Assembly (NCBI RefSeq): GCF_018614955.1
Contig: NZ_JAGGNV010000006.1
Coordinates: forward strand, 1 to 55,757
Length of the DNA: 55,757 bases
From: Variovorax paradoxus
GTDB taxonomy: Bacteria > Pseudomonadota > Gammaproteobacteria > Burkholderiales > Burkholderiaceae_C
Direction: 5' to 3'
Part shown: piece after piece, positions 39,442-49,037 of the stretch
Layout of the letters: every line of letters starts with the position of its first letter
How positions within the stretch are numbered: position 1 is the stretch's first letter
Translations under genes and position numbers: made by a program
Notes under the pieces: generated by a model
The model's input: only the letters and a program-made list of their open reading frames with translations
Told to the model about the DNA's origin: nothing
Database searches by the model: none

Positions 39442-40428
39442 ATGAGCAAAGCCAAAATCCTCGTCGCCCGTTCGATCTTTCCCGAGACCATCGCCCGCCT
39501 CGAAGAATACTTCGAGGTCGAGTCCAATCAGGGCGACCAGGGCTGGAGCAAGGCCCAGCTGATCGACAAGCTCAAGGGCAAGCAGGGCGCCTTCACCACC
39601 GGCAGCGAGCGCATCGATGCCGAAGTGCTCGCTGCCTGTCCCGACCTGAAGATCTGCGCCAACATGGCGGTCGGCTACAACAACTTCGACGTCGACGCCA
39701 TGACCGCGCGCAGTGTGCTCGCCACCAACGCGCCGGACGTGCTGACCGAGACCACGGCCGACTTCGGCTTCGCGCTGCTGATGGCCACCGCGCGCCGCAT
39801 TACCGAGAGCGAGCATTTCCTGCGCGCAGGCAAGTGGGAGAAATGGAGCTACGACATGTTCGCCGGCTCCGACATTCACGGATCCACGCTCGGCATCATC
39901 GGCATGGGGCGTATCGGGCAGGGCATTGCGCGGCGCGGTGCCTTGGGCTTCGGCATGAAGGTGATCTATCACAACCGTTCGCGGCTCGACGCGCAGCTCG
40001 AGGCCGAATGCAAGGCCAGCTACGTGAGCAAGGAGGAGCTGCTCGAGACCGCCGACCACGTCGTGCTCGTGGTGCCCTACACGCCGGCCTCGCACCACAC
40101 CATCGGCGCTGCCGAGCTCGCGCTGATGAAGCCGACCGCCACGCTGGTGAACATCGCGCGCGGCGGCATCGTCGACGATGCGGCGCTCGCCGCCGCCTTG
40201 CGCGACAAGCGCATCGCCGCGGCAGGACTCGACGTGTTCGAGGGCGAACCCAAGGTGCACCCCGATCTGCTCCAGGTTCCGAACGTCGTGCTCACGCCGC
40301 ATATCGCGAGCGCCACCGTGCCGACACGGCGCGCGATGGCCGATCTGGCGGCGGACAACCTGATCGGCTTTCTGGTCCACAACAAGCCGGTGACGCCGCT
40401 CAACCCCGCAGTGCTCGCGAGCAAGTAG
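39442..40428 (+). CDS. D-2-hydroxyacid dehydrogenase (glyoxylate/hydroxypyruvate reductase type)
   Basis: A 328-residue NAD(P)-dependent reductase of 2-oxoacids. The nucleotide motif is GIIGMGRIGQGIARR; the catalytic Arg is in VNIARGGIVDD, Glu in FEGEP and His in LTPHIASAT. MAVGYNNFDVDAMTAR is typical of GhrB/gluconate-2-ketoreductase-like members, so glyoxylate or 2-ketogluconate are candidate substrates. It is third in the pncB unit. Confidence 0.88.
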   Translation: MSKAKILVARSIFPETIARLEEYFEVESNQGDQGWSKAQLIDKLKGKQGAFTTGSERIDAEVLAACPDLKICANMAVGYNNFDVDAMTARSVLATNAPDVLTETTADFGFALLMATARRITESEHFLRAGKWEKWSYDMFAGSDIHGSTLGIIGMGRIGQGIARRGALGFGMKVIYHNRSRLDAQLEAECKASYVSKEELLETADHVVLVVPYTPASHHTIGAAELALMKPTATLVNIARGGIVDDAALAAALRDKRIAAAGLDVFEGEPKVHPDLLQVPNVVLTPHIASATVPTRRAMADLAADNLIGFLVHNKPVTPLNPAVLASK

Positions 40429-40433
40429 ACGCA

Positions 40434-41786
40434 ATGCCCCCTTTGGAACCCTGGATCCTCCTGGCCCTCGCGGCCCTGACTTTCATCCTCGTTGTCTGGC
40501 TGCTGCTGCGCAAGCCGCCGGCGCTCGACCACAGCACGCTGATCGCCACGCTGGGCGCAGCCAACGAACGCATCGAGCGCGAGCTGCGCCGCGAGATCGG
40601 CGAGTCCTCGCGCGGCGCGCGCCAGGAGACCGCCCAGTCCTTCGCGACTTTCCAGCAAACGCTGGTGCAGCAGAGCGCCGAAGCCACGCGCACGCAGAAC
40701 GCGCAGATCGACGCCTTCGCCCAGCAGCTGACGATGCTGCAGAAGACGTTGGCCGACACGCTCAACACGCAGCTGCAGGGCCTTTCCGAATCGAACGCGC
40801 GGCGGCTCGCCGAGGTCCGCGCGACCATGGAAACCCAGCTCGCGCAATTGCAGCAGAGCAACACCGCCAAGCTCGACGAGATGCGCAAGACGGTCGACGA
40901 GAAGCTGCAAAGCACGCTCGAGGCGCGCCTGGGCGAGAGCTTCAAGCAGGTGGCGGACCGTCTCGAGCAGGTGCACAAGGGCCTGGGCGAGATGCAGACC
41001 CTCGCCGTCGGCGTCGGCAGCCTGCAGCGCGTGCTGACCAATGTGAAGACGCGCGGCGTGTTCGGCGAGGTGCAGCTCGAGGCCCTGCTCGAGCAGGTGC
41101 TCACGCCCGATCAGTACGCGAAGCAGGTCGAGACCAAGCCGCGCAGCGGGCAGCGCGTGGACTTTGCGATCCGCTTTCCGGGTCGCGGCGGCGATGGTGC
41201 GCCGGTCTGGCTGCCGATCGATGCCAAGTTTCCGCGCGACGACTACGAGCGGCTGCTCGATGCCCACGAGCGCGTCGATCCGGCCGCTGCCGATCTCGCG
41301 GCCAAGGCGCTGGAGGCGCGCATCCGCAGCGAGGCGCGGTCTATCGCCGAGAACTACCTGGCCGCGCCGCACACCACCGACTTCGCGATCCTGTTCCTGC
41401 CGGTGGAGAGCCTGTATGCCGAGGTGCTGCGCCGCCCCGGCTTGATGGATGCGATCCAGCGCCAGCACCGCGTGACGCTGGCCGGCCCGACCACGCTGCT
41501 GGCCATGCTCAACAGCCTGCACATGGGCTTCCGCACGCTGGCGCTGGAGCAGCAGGCCTCCGAAGTGTGGAAGGTGCTCGGCGCGGTCAAGACCGAGTTC
41601 GAGCGCTACGGCGAATGGGTCGCGCGCATCAAGGAGCAGGTGGCCAAGGCCTCCGATACGCTCGACAAGGCCGACACGCGCGCCAAGCAGATGCGTCTGG
41701 CACTGCGCAAGGTCGAGGCGCTGCCCGAGGCGCAGTCGCAGGCCTTGTTGCCATCGCCCGAAGACACCGACGACGGAGCCCCGTGA
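40434..41786 (+). CDS. rmuC: DNA recombination protein RmuC
   Basis: A 450-residue protein with one N-terminal membrane segment (about 6-25), a long Gln/Ala-rich coiled coil (about 45-190) and a C-terminal nuclease-like domain (NVKTRGVFGEVQLEALLEQVLTPDQY; VDFAIRFPG; LPIDAKFPRDDYERLLDA). RmuC limits inversion-type recombination at short repeats. The Asp and Lys in IDAKFP fit a PD-(D/E)XK-type active site. It starts 5 bp after the dehydrogenase gene and is followed 13 bp later by an MFS gene. Confidence 0.92.
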   Translation: MPPLEPWILLALAALTFILVVWLLLRKPPALDHSTLIATLGAANERIERELRREIGESSRGARQETAQSFATFQQTLVQQSAEATRTQNAQIDAFAQQLTMLQKTLADTLNTQLQGLSESNARRLAEVRATMETQLAQLQQSNTAKLDEMRKTVDEKLQSTLEARLGESFKQVADRLEQVHKGLGEMQTLAVGVGSLQRVLTNVKTRGVFGEVQLEALLEQVLTPDQYAKQVETKPRSGQRVDFAIRFPGRGGDGAPVWLPIDAKFPRDDYERLLDAHERVDPAAADLAAKALEARIRSEARSIAENYLAAPHTTDFAILFLPVESLYAEVLRRPGLMDAIQRQHRVTLAGPTTLLAMLNSLHMGFRTLALEQQASEVWKVLGAVKTEFERYGEWVARIKEQVAKASDTLDKADTRAKQMRLALRKVEALPEAQSQALLPSPEDTDDGAP

Positions 41787-41799
41787 GCCCCAGGACTGC

Positions 41800-42981
41800 A
41801 TGACCCCCGAGCTGCTGAAGCTCATCGCGGCCCAGATCTGTTTGCATGCGGCAATGACCGGCCTGCGGCTGGCGGGCCCCTTGCTCGCGCTCCAGCAGGG
41901 CTACAGCGCGGCGGCAGTGGGCCTGCTGATCGCGCTGTTCGCGCTCACGCAGGTCTTTCTGGCGCTGCCGGCCGGGCGCTTTGCCGACCGGCATGGGCTC
42001 AAGCGGCCGCTGATGCTGTCGGTGATCGCCGCCTCCGTGGGCACGGCGCTCGTGGCCGTCGTTCCATGGTTCTCCGTGATGTGCCTCGCGGCGCTGATGA
42101 CAGGCGGCGCCACCGGCGCGGCCGTTATCGCGCTGCAGCGCCATGTCGGACGCGCCGCGGCCGATCCGGTGCAGCTCAAGAAGGTGTTCAGCTGGCTGGC
42201 GATCGCACCGGCCGTGGCCAACTTCGTCGGGCCCTTCTGCGCCGGGCTGCTGATCGATCATGCGGGTCGCACGCCTGCCGACCTGCCGGGCTTTCGGATC
42301 GCATTCGCGGCGCTGGCGCTGCTGCCGCTGGCGGGCTGGCTATTTGCGCGCAAGACCTGCGAACTGCCGCGCGTGCCCTTGCCGGCCGGCGGTGTCAGGC
42401 CGCGCGCCTGGGATCTGTTGCGCGAGCCGATGTTTCGGCGCCTGCTATTCGTGAACTGGCTGCAGTCTTCGGCCTGGGACGTGCATGCCTTCGTGCTGCC
42501 CATCCTCGGCCACGAGCGCGGCCTGGGCGCTTCGGTGATCGGCTCGATCCTCGGCGCCTTCGCGATCGCGGCCGCGGTGATACGGATCGTGCTGCCGCTC
42601 GTGGCCTCGCGTGCGTCGGAGCGCAGCGTGATTGCCGCATCGACGGTCGTCACCGCGCTGGTGTTCGCGGTCTATCCGCTGCTGTCATCGGCGCTCGCGA
42701 TGGGCATGTGCTCGGTGGTCCTGGGCTTCGCGCTCGGCGCCGTGCAGCCGATGGTGATGAGCATGCTGCACCAGATCACCCCGCACGCACGCCATGGCGA
42801 GGCGCTCGGGCTGCGGCTCATGACCATCAATGCCTCGAGCGTCGCGATGCCGATGCTGTTCGGCTCCGTCGGTGCGTTGATCGGCGTCGCGGGCGTGTTC
42901 TGGCTGGTCGGCGGGGTGGTGGCGCTGGGCGCGCGGGCGGTGTGGGGCTTGCAGCTGCCCCGGCACGATCAGAGCTTGTAG
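41800..42981 (+). CDS. Major facilitator superfamily transporter
   Basis: A 393-residue membrane protein with about twelve hydrophobic segments. The MFS loop-2/3 motif is GRFADRHGLKRPLM, and the second half has LPLVASRASERSVI at the equivalent loop. The substrate is unknown; the overall type resembles YcaD/drug-efflux carriers. It ends the pncB operon and overlaps the convergent LOG gene by 13 bp. Confidence 0.82.
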   Translation: MTPELLKLIAAQICLHAAMTGLRLAGPLLALQQGYSAAAVGLLIALFALTQVFLALPAGRFADRHGLKRPLMLSVIAASVGTALVAVVPWFSVMCLAALMTGGATGAAVIALQRHVGRAAADPVQLKKVFSWLAIAPAVANFVGPFCAGLLIDHAGRTPADLPGFRIAFAALALLPLAGWLFARKTCELPRVPLPAGGVRPRAWDLLREPMFRRLLFVNWLQSSAWDVHAFVLPILGHERGLGASVIGSILGAFAIAAAVIRIVLPLVASRASERSVIAASTVVTALVFAVYPLLSSALAMGMCSVVLGFALGAVQPMVMSMLHQITPHARHGEALGLRLMTINASSVAMPMLFGSVGALIGVAGVFWLVGGVVALGARAVWGLQLPRHDQSL

Positions 42982-43835
42982 AAGCGCCTGATCGCGTCCC
43001 ACGCGTCCTGCGGCGCGTCCACGTACTCGATCAGCTTCACGTCCTCGGGCGAGATGACGCCTTCCTCGGCCAGGAAGTCGAAATTGATCAGCTGCTTCCA
43101 GTAGTCGGAGCCGAAGAGCACGATCGGCACCGGCTTGGCCTTGCGGGTCTGGACCAGCGTGATCACCTCGAACAGCTCGTCGAGCGTGCCGAAACCGCCC
43201 GGAAACGCGACCAGCGCCTTCGCCCGCATCATGAAATGCATCTTGCGAATCGCGAAGTAGTGGAACTTGAAGCTCAGCGCCGGCGTGACGTAGGGGTTGG
43301 CTTCCTCCTCCATCGGCAGCGCGATCGCGAGGCCGACCGAGAGCCCGCCGCCTTCATAGGCGCCGCGGTTGGCGGCCTGCATGATGCCGGGGCCGCCGCC
43401 GGTGCACACGAAGAGCTTGTCTGCCGGGTCCTTGTCGTCGCTGTACTGCGCGACCAGCTTGCCGAAGGCGCGCGCCTTCTCGTAGTAGTGCGAACTGCGC
43501 GCCAGCCTGCGCCAGCGGGCCGCCGCCACCGTGTCGCCGGCGGCATCGGCCTGGGCGATCAGGGCGCCGGACTCCTCCTCGCTGCGGAAGCGGGCGCTGC
43601 CGAACACCACCACCGTGTTCTCGATGCCGTGCGCGCGCATCTCGAGGTCGGGTTTCATCAGCTCGAGCTGCATGCGCAGACCGCGCGTTTCGCGGCGCAA
43701 CAGGAACTCAGGGTCGGCGAAGGCGAGGCGCGAGGGGTCGGAATGGAGGGGAAGGCCCTTGTCGGCGTGGGACTGAAGGGTGGCCCAGGCGTCGGCGAGG
43801 CGCTTGTCGTGGAGGTCGTGCGTGCTGTTGTGCAT
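42969..43835 (-). CDS. LOG-family protein (TIGR00730; nucleotide 5'-monophosphate phosphoribohydrolase type)
   Basis: A 288-residue protein with the Rossmann-like LOG fold. Diagnostic motifs are VCTGGGPGIMQAANRGA and the PGGFGTLDELFEVITLVQT active-site segment (Arg and Glu of the PGGxGTxxE motif). LOG proteins release the base from nucleotide monophosphates and are often mis-annotated as lysine decarboxylases. An extra ~70-residue N-terminal helical region precedes the fold, as in longer members of the family. Confidence 0.87.
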   Translation of the reverse strand: MHNSTHDLHDKRLADAWATLQSHADKGLPLHSDPSRLAFADPEFLLRRETRGLRMQLELMKPDLEMRAHGIENTVVVFGSARFRSEEESGALIAQADAAGDTVAAARWRRLARSSHYYEKARAFGKLVAQYSDDKDPADKLFVCTGGGPGIMQAANRGAYEGGGLSVGLAIALPMEEEANPYVTPALSFKFHYFAIRKMHFMMRAKALVAFPGGFGTLDELFEVITLVQTRKAKPVPIVLFGSDYWKQLINFDFLAEEGVISPEDVKLIEYVDAPQDAWDAIRRFYKL

Positions 43836-43876
43836 GGTCTGGCGAAGGGTTTTTCTTGGATTGTGCGCGCGGCCGC

Positions 43877-44653
43877 TCAGAACCGGCCGTGCCGGCCCGC
43901 GCCGTCGACGAAGCGGGCCGCACCGGCCGCACCCTCGGTAGCGACGATCGGTGCGCCCAGCCGGCCTTCCTGCTGCAAGGCTTGGGCCAGGGGCAGGTCC
44001 CACTGGGCATAGGCGGAAGCGCGGTCGGCCAGCATGCATTGCTGCGGAAAGGCGGCCAGTTCGTGCGCGAGCTGTTCGGCCGCCCGGCGCGCGCTGCCGT
44101 CGGGCACCACGCGATTGACCAGGCCCATGGCGAGCGCTTCGCTGGAGGCCACGGCGCGGCCGGTAAGGATCAGGTCCAGCGCTCGCGCCGTGCCGACGAT
44201 GCGCGGCAGCCGCACGGTGCCGCCGTCGATCAGCGGTACGCCCCAGCGGCGGCAGAAGACGCCGAGCACGGCGCTGTCTTCGGCCACGCGCAGGTCGGCC
44301 AGCAAGGCGAGTTCAAGGCCGCCGGCCACGGCGTGGCCGCTGATGGCCGCGATGAGCGGTTTGGCCAGTGCCATGCGTGTCGGCCCCATCGGGCCGGTGC
44401 CGCCGCCTTCGGGATCCACCTCGTTGCGGCGCGCCGGATCGTTCACCGCAGCCAGGTCGGCGCCGGCGCAGAACACGCCGTGATCGCCCCAGAGCACCGC
44501 CACGCGCTGGCTGTCGTCGGCCTCGAAGCGCTCGAAGGCCGCGCGCAGCAGAGTCGCCATCTCGCGGTCCACCGCATTGCGCTGCCGGGGGCGGCTCATG
44601 ACGATGGTGCTGACGGGGCCGTCGATCTCGGTGCGTACAGAGGGTGTGCTCAT
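43877..44653 (-). CDS. Enoyl-CoA hydratase/isomerase family protein (crotonase fold)
   Basis: A 258-residue crotonase-fold enzyme. STIVMSRPRQRNAVDREM, the oxyanion-hole segment VFCAGADLAAV, then SGHAVAGGLELALLADLRVAEDSAVLGVF define the family. One of the two catalytic Glu positions is occupied (GGLELAL) while the other region reads RRWGVPLIDGGT, so a simple hydratase assignment is uncertain. ATG 44653 is chosen. It is 41 bp upstream of the LOG gene on the same strand and after the efp terminator. Confidence 0.85.
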   Translation of the reverse strand: MSTPSVRTEIDGPVSTIVMSRPRQRNAVDREMATLLRAAFERFEADDSQRVAVLWGDHGVFCAGADLAAVNDPARRNEVDPEGGGTGPMGPTRMALAKPLIAAISGHAVAGGLELALLADLRVAEDSAVLGVFCRRWGVPLIDGGTVRLPRIVGTARALDLILTGRAVASSEALAMGLVNRVVPDGSARRAAEQLAHELAAFPQQCMLADRASAYAQWDLPLAQALQQEGRLGAPIVATEGAAGAARFVDGAGRHGRF

Positions 44654-44669
44654 GACGCGAAGCGTACGC

Positions 44670-44691
44670 AAAAAAGGCTCCCTCGGGAGCC
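44670..44691 (-). terminator. Rho-independent terminator of efp
   Basis: On the minus strand GGCTCC pairs with GGAGCC around loop CGAG, followed by six T residues. It lies about 25-45 bp past the efp stop codon. Confidence 0.85.
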
Positions 44692-44713
44692 TCCTTGCCA
44701 GCGCAACACGTGT

Positions 44714-45268
44714 TTAGACGCGTTTGCGGTATTCGCCGGTGCGGGTATCGATTTCGATGCGGTCGCCCTGGGCCACGAACAGCGGCACGCCGACTTCGAA
44801 GCCGGTGGAGATCTTGGCCGGCTTCATGACCTTGCCCGAGGTGTCGCCCTTGACGGCGGGCTCGGTCCAGGTGATTTCGCGCTCGACGCTGGTCGGCAGT
44901 TCGACCGAGATCGCCTTGCCGTCGTAGAACACCACTTCGACCGGCATGCCGTCGTCGAGGTAGTTGAGCGCGTCGCCCATGTTCTCGGCTTCGACTTCGT
45001 ACTGGTTGAACTCGGTGTCCATGCAGACGTACATCGGGTCGGCGAAGTAGGAGTAGGTGCATTCCTTCTTCTCGAGCACGATCTGGTCGATCTTGTCGTC
45101 GGCCTTGAACACGACTTCGGTGTTGAAGTTGGCGATCAGGCTCTTGAGCTTCATGCGCACGGTGGCGGAATTGCGGCCGCCGCGGCTGTATTCGGTCTTG
45201 AGGACGACCATCGGGTCTTTGCCGTGCATGATCACGTTGCCGGCGCGGATTTCTTGAGCGATTTTCAT
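44714..45268 (-). CDS. efp: Elongation factor P (arginine-type)
   Basis: A 184-residue factor that relieves ribosome stalling at polyproline. The three-barrel layout is typical ([43 protein letters not shown]). The tip of the first domain reads [11 protein letters not shown] with Arg at position 32, where E. coli has lysine; Arg32 is rhamnosylated by EarP in betaproteobacteria and pseudomonads. earP is the neighbouring upstream gene. A possible -10 (TAAAAT on the minus strand, 45374-45379) lies in the 108-bp gap between earP and efp. Confidence 0.97.
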   Translation of the reverse strand: MKIAQEIRAGNVIMHGKDPMVVLKTEYSRGGRNSATVRMKLKSLIANFNTEVVFKADDKIDQIVLEKKECTYSYFADPMYVCMDTEFNQYEVEAENMGDALNYLDDGMPVEVVFYDGKAISVELPTSVEREITWTEPAVKGDTSGKVMKPAKISTGFEVGVPLFVAQGDRIEIDTRTGEYRKRV

Positions 45269-45376
45269 AAACAAGGTCTCTGGATGTTGGCCGCTCGTGA
45301 CTTTCACCGCGGCGGGTTCAGCGGAAGGCGCGGCAAACGGGGCTGACCCGGCCGGAAATCCGCAAAGCCCGCAATT

Positions 45377-46447
45377 TTAGCTTTTTTGGGCGACGAAGCG
45401 CAGCAGGCGGGTCAGAAGATCGTCCTGCGCGAGCAGGCACGCGCGCGCGGCAGCGCAGGCTGCGCCCCAGGAGGCCAGCGCCGCATCGTCCAGCGCCGGC
45501 AGTTCGCCTTCGGCCATCCCGTTCCACAGGCGGTGGAAGCGGCGCGACGAAGACGGGGCTTCCAGCCAGTCGAGGAAGGCGCTCAGCTTGGTGTGGTGGG
45601 CGTCGTCGTCCTGTTCATAGATCTGCCAGACGAAGGGCGACCCGGCCCAGAGGGCGCGTACCAGCGAGTCTTCGCCGCGCACGAAATTCAGGTCGCAGGC
45701 CCAGAGCAGGTGGTCGAAGTCGGTCTGCGGCAGATGGGGCAGCCAGGTGATGGAAAGCGCGCCACGCTGGGCCGGCCCCGGCGGCAGGGCACGGGCCGCG
45801 CGGCCCGCGGTCACCAGCAGGTGCGTGGGCTCGCCGGCGCGCTCGAATTGGGCGAGCAGCGCTTCGAGCGCGGGCGGCTCATAGCAGAACAGGCAGACGA
45901 GGCGCTCGCCGCGCCATGCGATGCCCTGGCGCGCGAGCCAGGCGGCGCGGTCGAAGCGCTGGCGGCGTTCGAGCAGGTCCCTTTCGCGCAGCAGCCCGCC
46001 GGTCGCGGGCGTGAAGCCGGGGTAGAAGAAGTGCTTGGTCAGGCTGGCCCCAGGCCCCTTGAACACGGGCGAGGGCAGCCCGTGCAGGCGCTCGACATAC
46101 GACTCGGCCGAGAGATATTCGAGATTGATCCACACGCGGCGCGCGCCGCCCGGGTGCACGGGCTCGGCGAAACGCGCGATCAGCTCGGGCGCGGGATCGC
46201 AGCCGAAGGCCTCGATCAGGACGTCCGGTGGCGGAGCGGCGGCGGCCCGCCGCGCGGCATCCCTCTTGTTCCAGGTGACGATCTCGACGCCTTTGCAGCC
46301 CCCGGGTGCCATCCAGGCCAGTGCCGACGGATCGTCAATCCAGAGCCGCACCGTTTCATCTCCGGCGGCCAGGCCGCAGGCCAGCCGCCAGCAGACGCCG
46401 GCGTCGCCGTGGTTGTCGATGACCTTGCAGAAGATGTCCCAGCGCAT
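45377..46447 (-). CDS. earP: EF-P arginine rhamnosyltransferase EarP
   Basis: A 356-residue GT-B glycosyltransferase (former DUF2331) that transfers rhamnose from dTDP-rhamnose to Arg32 of EF-P. The N-terminal [18 protein letters not shown] holds the conserved Asp11/Asp15, and the C-terminal [17 protein letters not shown] has the conserved RGEDS with the essential Glu; [10 protein letters not shown] follows. It lies directly upstream of efp on the same strand. Only 17 bp separate it from divergent uvrC. Confidence 0.95.
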   Translation of the reverse strand: MRWDIFCKVIDNHGDAGVCWRLACGLAAGDETVRLWIDDPSALAWMAPGGCKGVEIVTWNKRDAARRAAAAPPPDVLIEAFGCDPAPELIARFAEPVHPGGARRVWINLEYLSAESYVERLHGLPSPVFKGPGASLTKHFFYPGFTPATGGLLRERDLLERRQRFDRAAWLARQGIAWRGERLVCLFCYEPPALEALLAQFERAGEPTHLLVTAGRAARALPPGPAQRGALSITWLPHLPQTDFDHLLWACDLNFVRGEDSLVRALWAGSPFVWQIYEQDDDAHHTKLSAFLDWLEAPSSSRRFHRLWNGMAEGELPALDDAALASWGAACAAARACLLAQDDLLTRLLRFVAQKS

Positions 46448-46464
46448 CGCGAGATACTCTACAG

Positions 46465-48426
46465 ATGTCCGAGACGCATTCCGATCAACTGCTCAGCGAG
46501 GTGGCGGCACTGCCGCAACTGCCGGGTGTCTATCGCTATTTCGATGCAGCAGGCGCCGTGCTGTACGTGGGCAAGGCGCGCAATCTCAAGAAGCGCGTCG
46601 CCAACTATTTCCAGAAGAACCACGCCGGCACGCGCATCGGCCACATGATCTCCAAGATCGCCCGCATGGAGACCACGGTGGTGCGCTCCGAGGCCGAGGC
46701 GCTGCTGCTCGAGAACAACCTCATCAAGACGCTCAAGCCGCGCTACAACATCCTGTTTCGCGACGACAAGAGCTACCCCTACCTCAAGATCGCATCGCAC
46801 ACCTTCCCGCGCCTGGCCTACTACCGCGGCGCGGTCGATCGCAAGCATCGCTACTTCGGCCCGTACCCGAGCGCCTGGGCCGTGAAGGAGTCGATCCAGC
46901 TGCTGCAGAAGGTGTTCAAGCTGCGCACCTGCGAAGACACGGTCTACGCCAACCGCACGCGGCCCTGCCTGCTCTACCAGATCAAGCGCTGCACCGGCCC
47001 CTGCGTGGGCTACATCACGCCCGAGGCCTATGCGCAGGACGTGGCCAACGCCGAGGCCTTCCTGATGGGCGACACGCAGGCCGTGCTCACCCAGCTCGAG
47101 TCACGCATGATGGCGCACGCCGAAGAGCTGGAATTCGAGCAGGCGGCCGAGCTGCGCAACCAGATGTCGGCGCTGTCGCGCGTGCTGCACCAGCAATCGA
47201 TCGAGATCGCCTCCGACAAGGACGTCGACATCCTGGCGGTCAAGGTGCAGGGCGGCAAGGCCTGCGTCAACCTCGCGATGGTGCGCGGCGGCCGGCACCT
47301 GGGCGATCGCGCCTATTTTCCGGTGCACGTCGAAGACGCGACGCAGATCCAGCATGGCGAGAGCGCCATGGAAGGCGAGGAGGCCGCGCCGCCCGCCGAA
47401 TCCGTCGAGGTGCAGGTGCTCGAAGCCTTCGTCGCGCAGCACTACATCGATGTGCCGGTGCCGCCAACGCTGGTGTTGAGCGAGCTCGTGAGCCGCGAGC
47501 TGATCGAGGCGGTCGCCCAGCAGGCCGGCATCCGCGTCACGGCGGTGTTCCAGCCGCGCGAGCAGCGCCGGCACTGGCTCGAAATGGCGCAGACGAATGC
47601 CGGCCTCCAGCTCGCACGCCTGCTCGCCGAGGAGGGCTCGCAGCAGGCGCGCACGCGCGCGCTGGTCGATGCGCTGGAACTCGCACCGGACGAGCTCGAC
47701 AACTTCCGCGTCGAATGCTTCGACATCTCGCACACCGCCGGCGAGGCGACCCAGGCCTCGTGCGTGGTGTTCGAGCACCACACGATGCAGAACCGCGAGT
47801 ACCGCCGCTACAACATCGAAGGCATCACGCCCGGCGACGACTACGCGGCGATGCGCCAGGTGCTGCATCGCCGCTACGCCAAACTGGCCGAGGCGATGGC
47901 GGCGGAGACGGACGCGCCGCCGGCCGGCGACGCGGGCGGCGCCGGCACCGACGCGCGGCCGGGCACGCGGGCGGCGCGCATGCCCGACCTCGTGCTGGTC
48001 GATGGCGGCAAGGGCCAGGTGTCGATGGCGCGCGAGGTCTTCGGCGAGCTGGGTCTGCCGCTGTCGCTGATCGTCGGCGTGGAGAAGGGCGAGGGCCGCA
48101 AGGTCGGGCTCGAAGAGCTGGTGTTCGCCGACGGCCGCGAGAAGGTCTACCTGGGTCGCGATTCGGCAGCGCTGATGCTGGTCGCGCAGATCCGCGACGA
48201 GGCGCACCGCTTCGCGATCACCGGCATGCGCGCCAGGCGGGCCAAGGTGCGGGTGGGCGGCAGCCAGCTGGAAGACATTCCGGGCATCGGCCCCAAGCGG
48301 CGCGCGCGCCTGCTGCAGCGCTTCGGCGGCATTCGCGGCGTGGCGGCGGCGAGCGTGGAAGACATCGCGTCGGTCGACGGCATTGCCCTCGATCTGGCCG
48401 AAGAGATCTATCGCGCGCTGCATTGA
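46465..48426 (+). CDS. uvrC: Excinuclease ABC subunit C
   Basis: A 653-residue nuclease that makes both incisions in nucleotide excision repair. In order: GIY-YIG domain ([20 protein letters not shown], residues 21-40), a Cys-rich linker ([23 protein letters not shown]), the UVR domain that contacts UvrB ([18 protein letters not shown]), the RNase-H-like domain ([39 protein letters not shown]) and a C-terminal helix-hairpin-helix pair ([14 protein letters not shown]). A short Gly/Ala/Arg insert (about 480-500) is the only oddity. Confidence 0.96.
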   Translation: MSETHSDQLLSEVAALPQLPGVYRYFDAAGAVLYVGKARNLKKRVANYFQKNHAGTRIGHMISKIARMETTVVRSEAEALLLENNLIKTLKPRYNILFRDDKSYPYLKIASHTFPRLAYYRGAVDRKHRYFGPYPSAWAVKESIQLLQKVFKLRTCEDTVYANRTRPCLLYQIKRCTGPCVGYITPEAYAQDVANAEAFLMGDTQAVLTQLESRMMAHAEELEFEQAAELRNQMSALSRVLHQQSIEIASDKDVDILAVKVQGGKACVNLAMVRGGRHLGDRAYFPVHVEDATQIQHGESAMEGEEAAPPAESVEVQVLEAFVAQHYIDVPVPPTLVLSELVSRELIEAVAQQAGIRVTAVFQPREQRRHWLEMAQTNAGLQLARLLAEEGSQQARTRALVDALELAPDELDNFRVECFDISHTAGEATQASCVVFEHHTMQNREYRRYNIEGITPGDDYAAMRQVLHRRYAKLAEAMAAETDAPPAGDAGGAGTDARPGTRAARMPDLVLVDGGKGQVSMAREVFGELGLPLSLIVGVEKGEGRKVGLEELVFADGREKVYLGRDSAALMLVAQIRDEAHRFAITGMRARRAKVRVGGSQLEDIPGIGPKRRARLLQRFGGIRGVAAASVEDIASVDGIALDLAEEIYRALH

Positions 48427-48470
48427 CCGTCGACGCGGTGCAATACCGGCCCCGTGACACAATCGCCTCA

Positions 48471-49037
48471 ATGTTCTGGACGCTCCCAACGATCATGACC
48501 TGGACGCGCATCGTCGCGATTCCGCTGATCGTGGGCGTGTTCTACCTGCCGCTGGCCGAGCCGATGCGCAACCTCATCGCGACGGTGATGTTCATCGTGT
48601 TCGCCGCGACCGACTGGCTCGACGGCTTTCTGGCGCGTCGGCTCAACCAGACCTCGGCCTTCGGCGCCTTCCTCGATCCGGTGGCCGACAAGTTCCTCGT
48701 GTGCGCCTCGCTGCTGGTGCTGGTGCACCTGAACCGCGCCGACGTCTTCGTGGCACTGATCATCATCGGGCGCGAGATCGCCATTTCCGCGCTGCGCGAA
48801 TGGATGGCGCAGATCGGCGCCGGCAAGAGCGTGGCGGTCCACATGATCGGCAAGATCAAGACCGTGGTGCAGATGGTCGCGATCCCTTTTCTGCTTTTCA
48901 ACGGCACCTTGTTCGGCTTGATCGACACCGGCGCCTGGGGGCAATGGCTGATCTGGATCTCGGCCGTGCTCACGGTCTGGTCGATGGTCTATTACCTGCA
49001 GAAGGCCATTCCCGAGATCCGGGCCCGCGCGAAATGA
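48471..49037 (+). CDS. pgsA: CDP-diacylglycerol--glycerol-3-phosphate 3-phosphatidyltransferase
   Basis: A 188-residue inner-membrane enzyme making phosphatidylglycerol phosphate, the first committed step to PG and cardiolipin. The CDP-alcohol phosphotransferase motif is complete: D48, D51-G52, A55-R56, G65, D69 and D73. ILP-type start MFWTLPTIMTWTRI and several membrane segments fit PgsA. It follows uvrC as in many proteobacteria and overlaps the next gene by 4 bp. Confidence 0.95.
   Translation: MFWTLPTIMTWTRIVAIPLIVGVFYLPLAEPMRNLIATVMFIVFAATDWLDGFLARRLNQTSAFGAFLDPVADKFLVCASLLVLVHLNRADVFVALIIIGREIAISALREWMAQIGAGKSVAVHMIGKIKTVVQMVAIPFLLFNGTLFGLIDTGAWGQWLIWISAVLTVWSMVYYLQKAIPEIRARAK

Noticed and set aside
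42969..43835. Lysine decarboxylase annotation for the LOG gene
   Set aside because: The GGGPGIM and PGGFGTLDE motifs define the LOG nucleotide hydrolase family; the decarboxylase label is a historical error.
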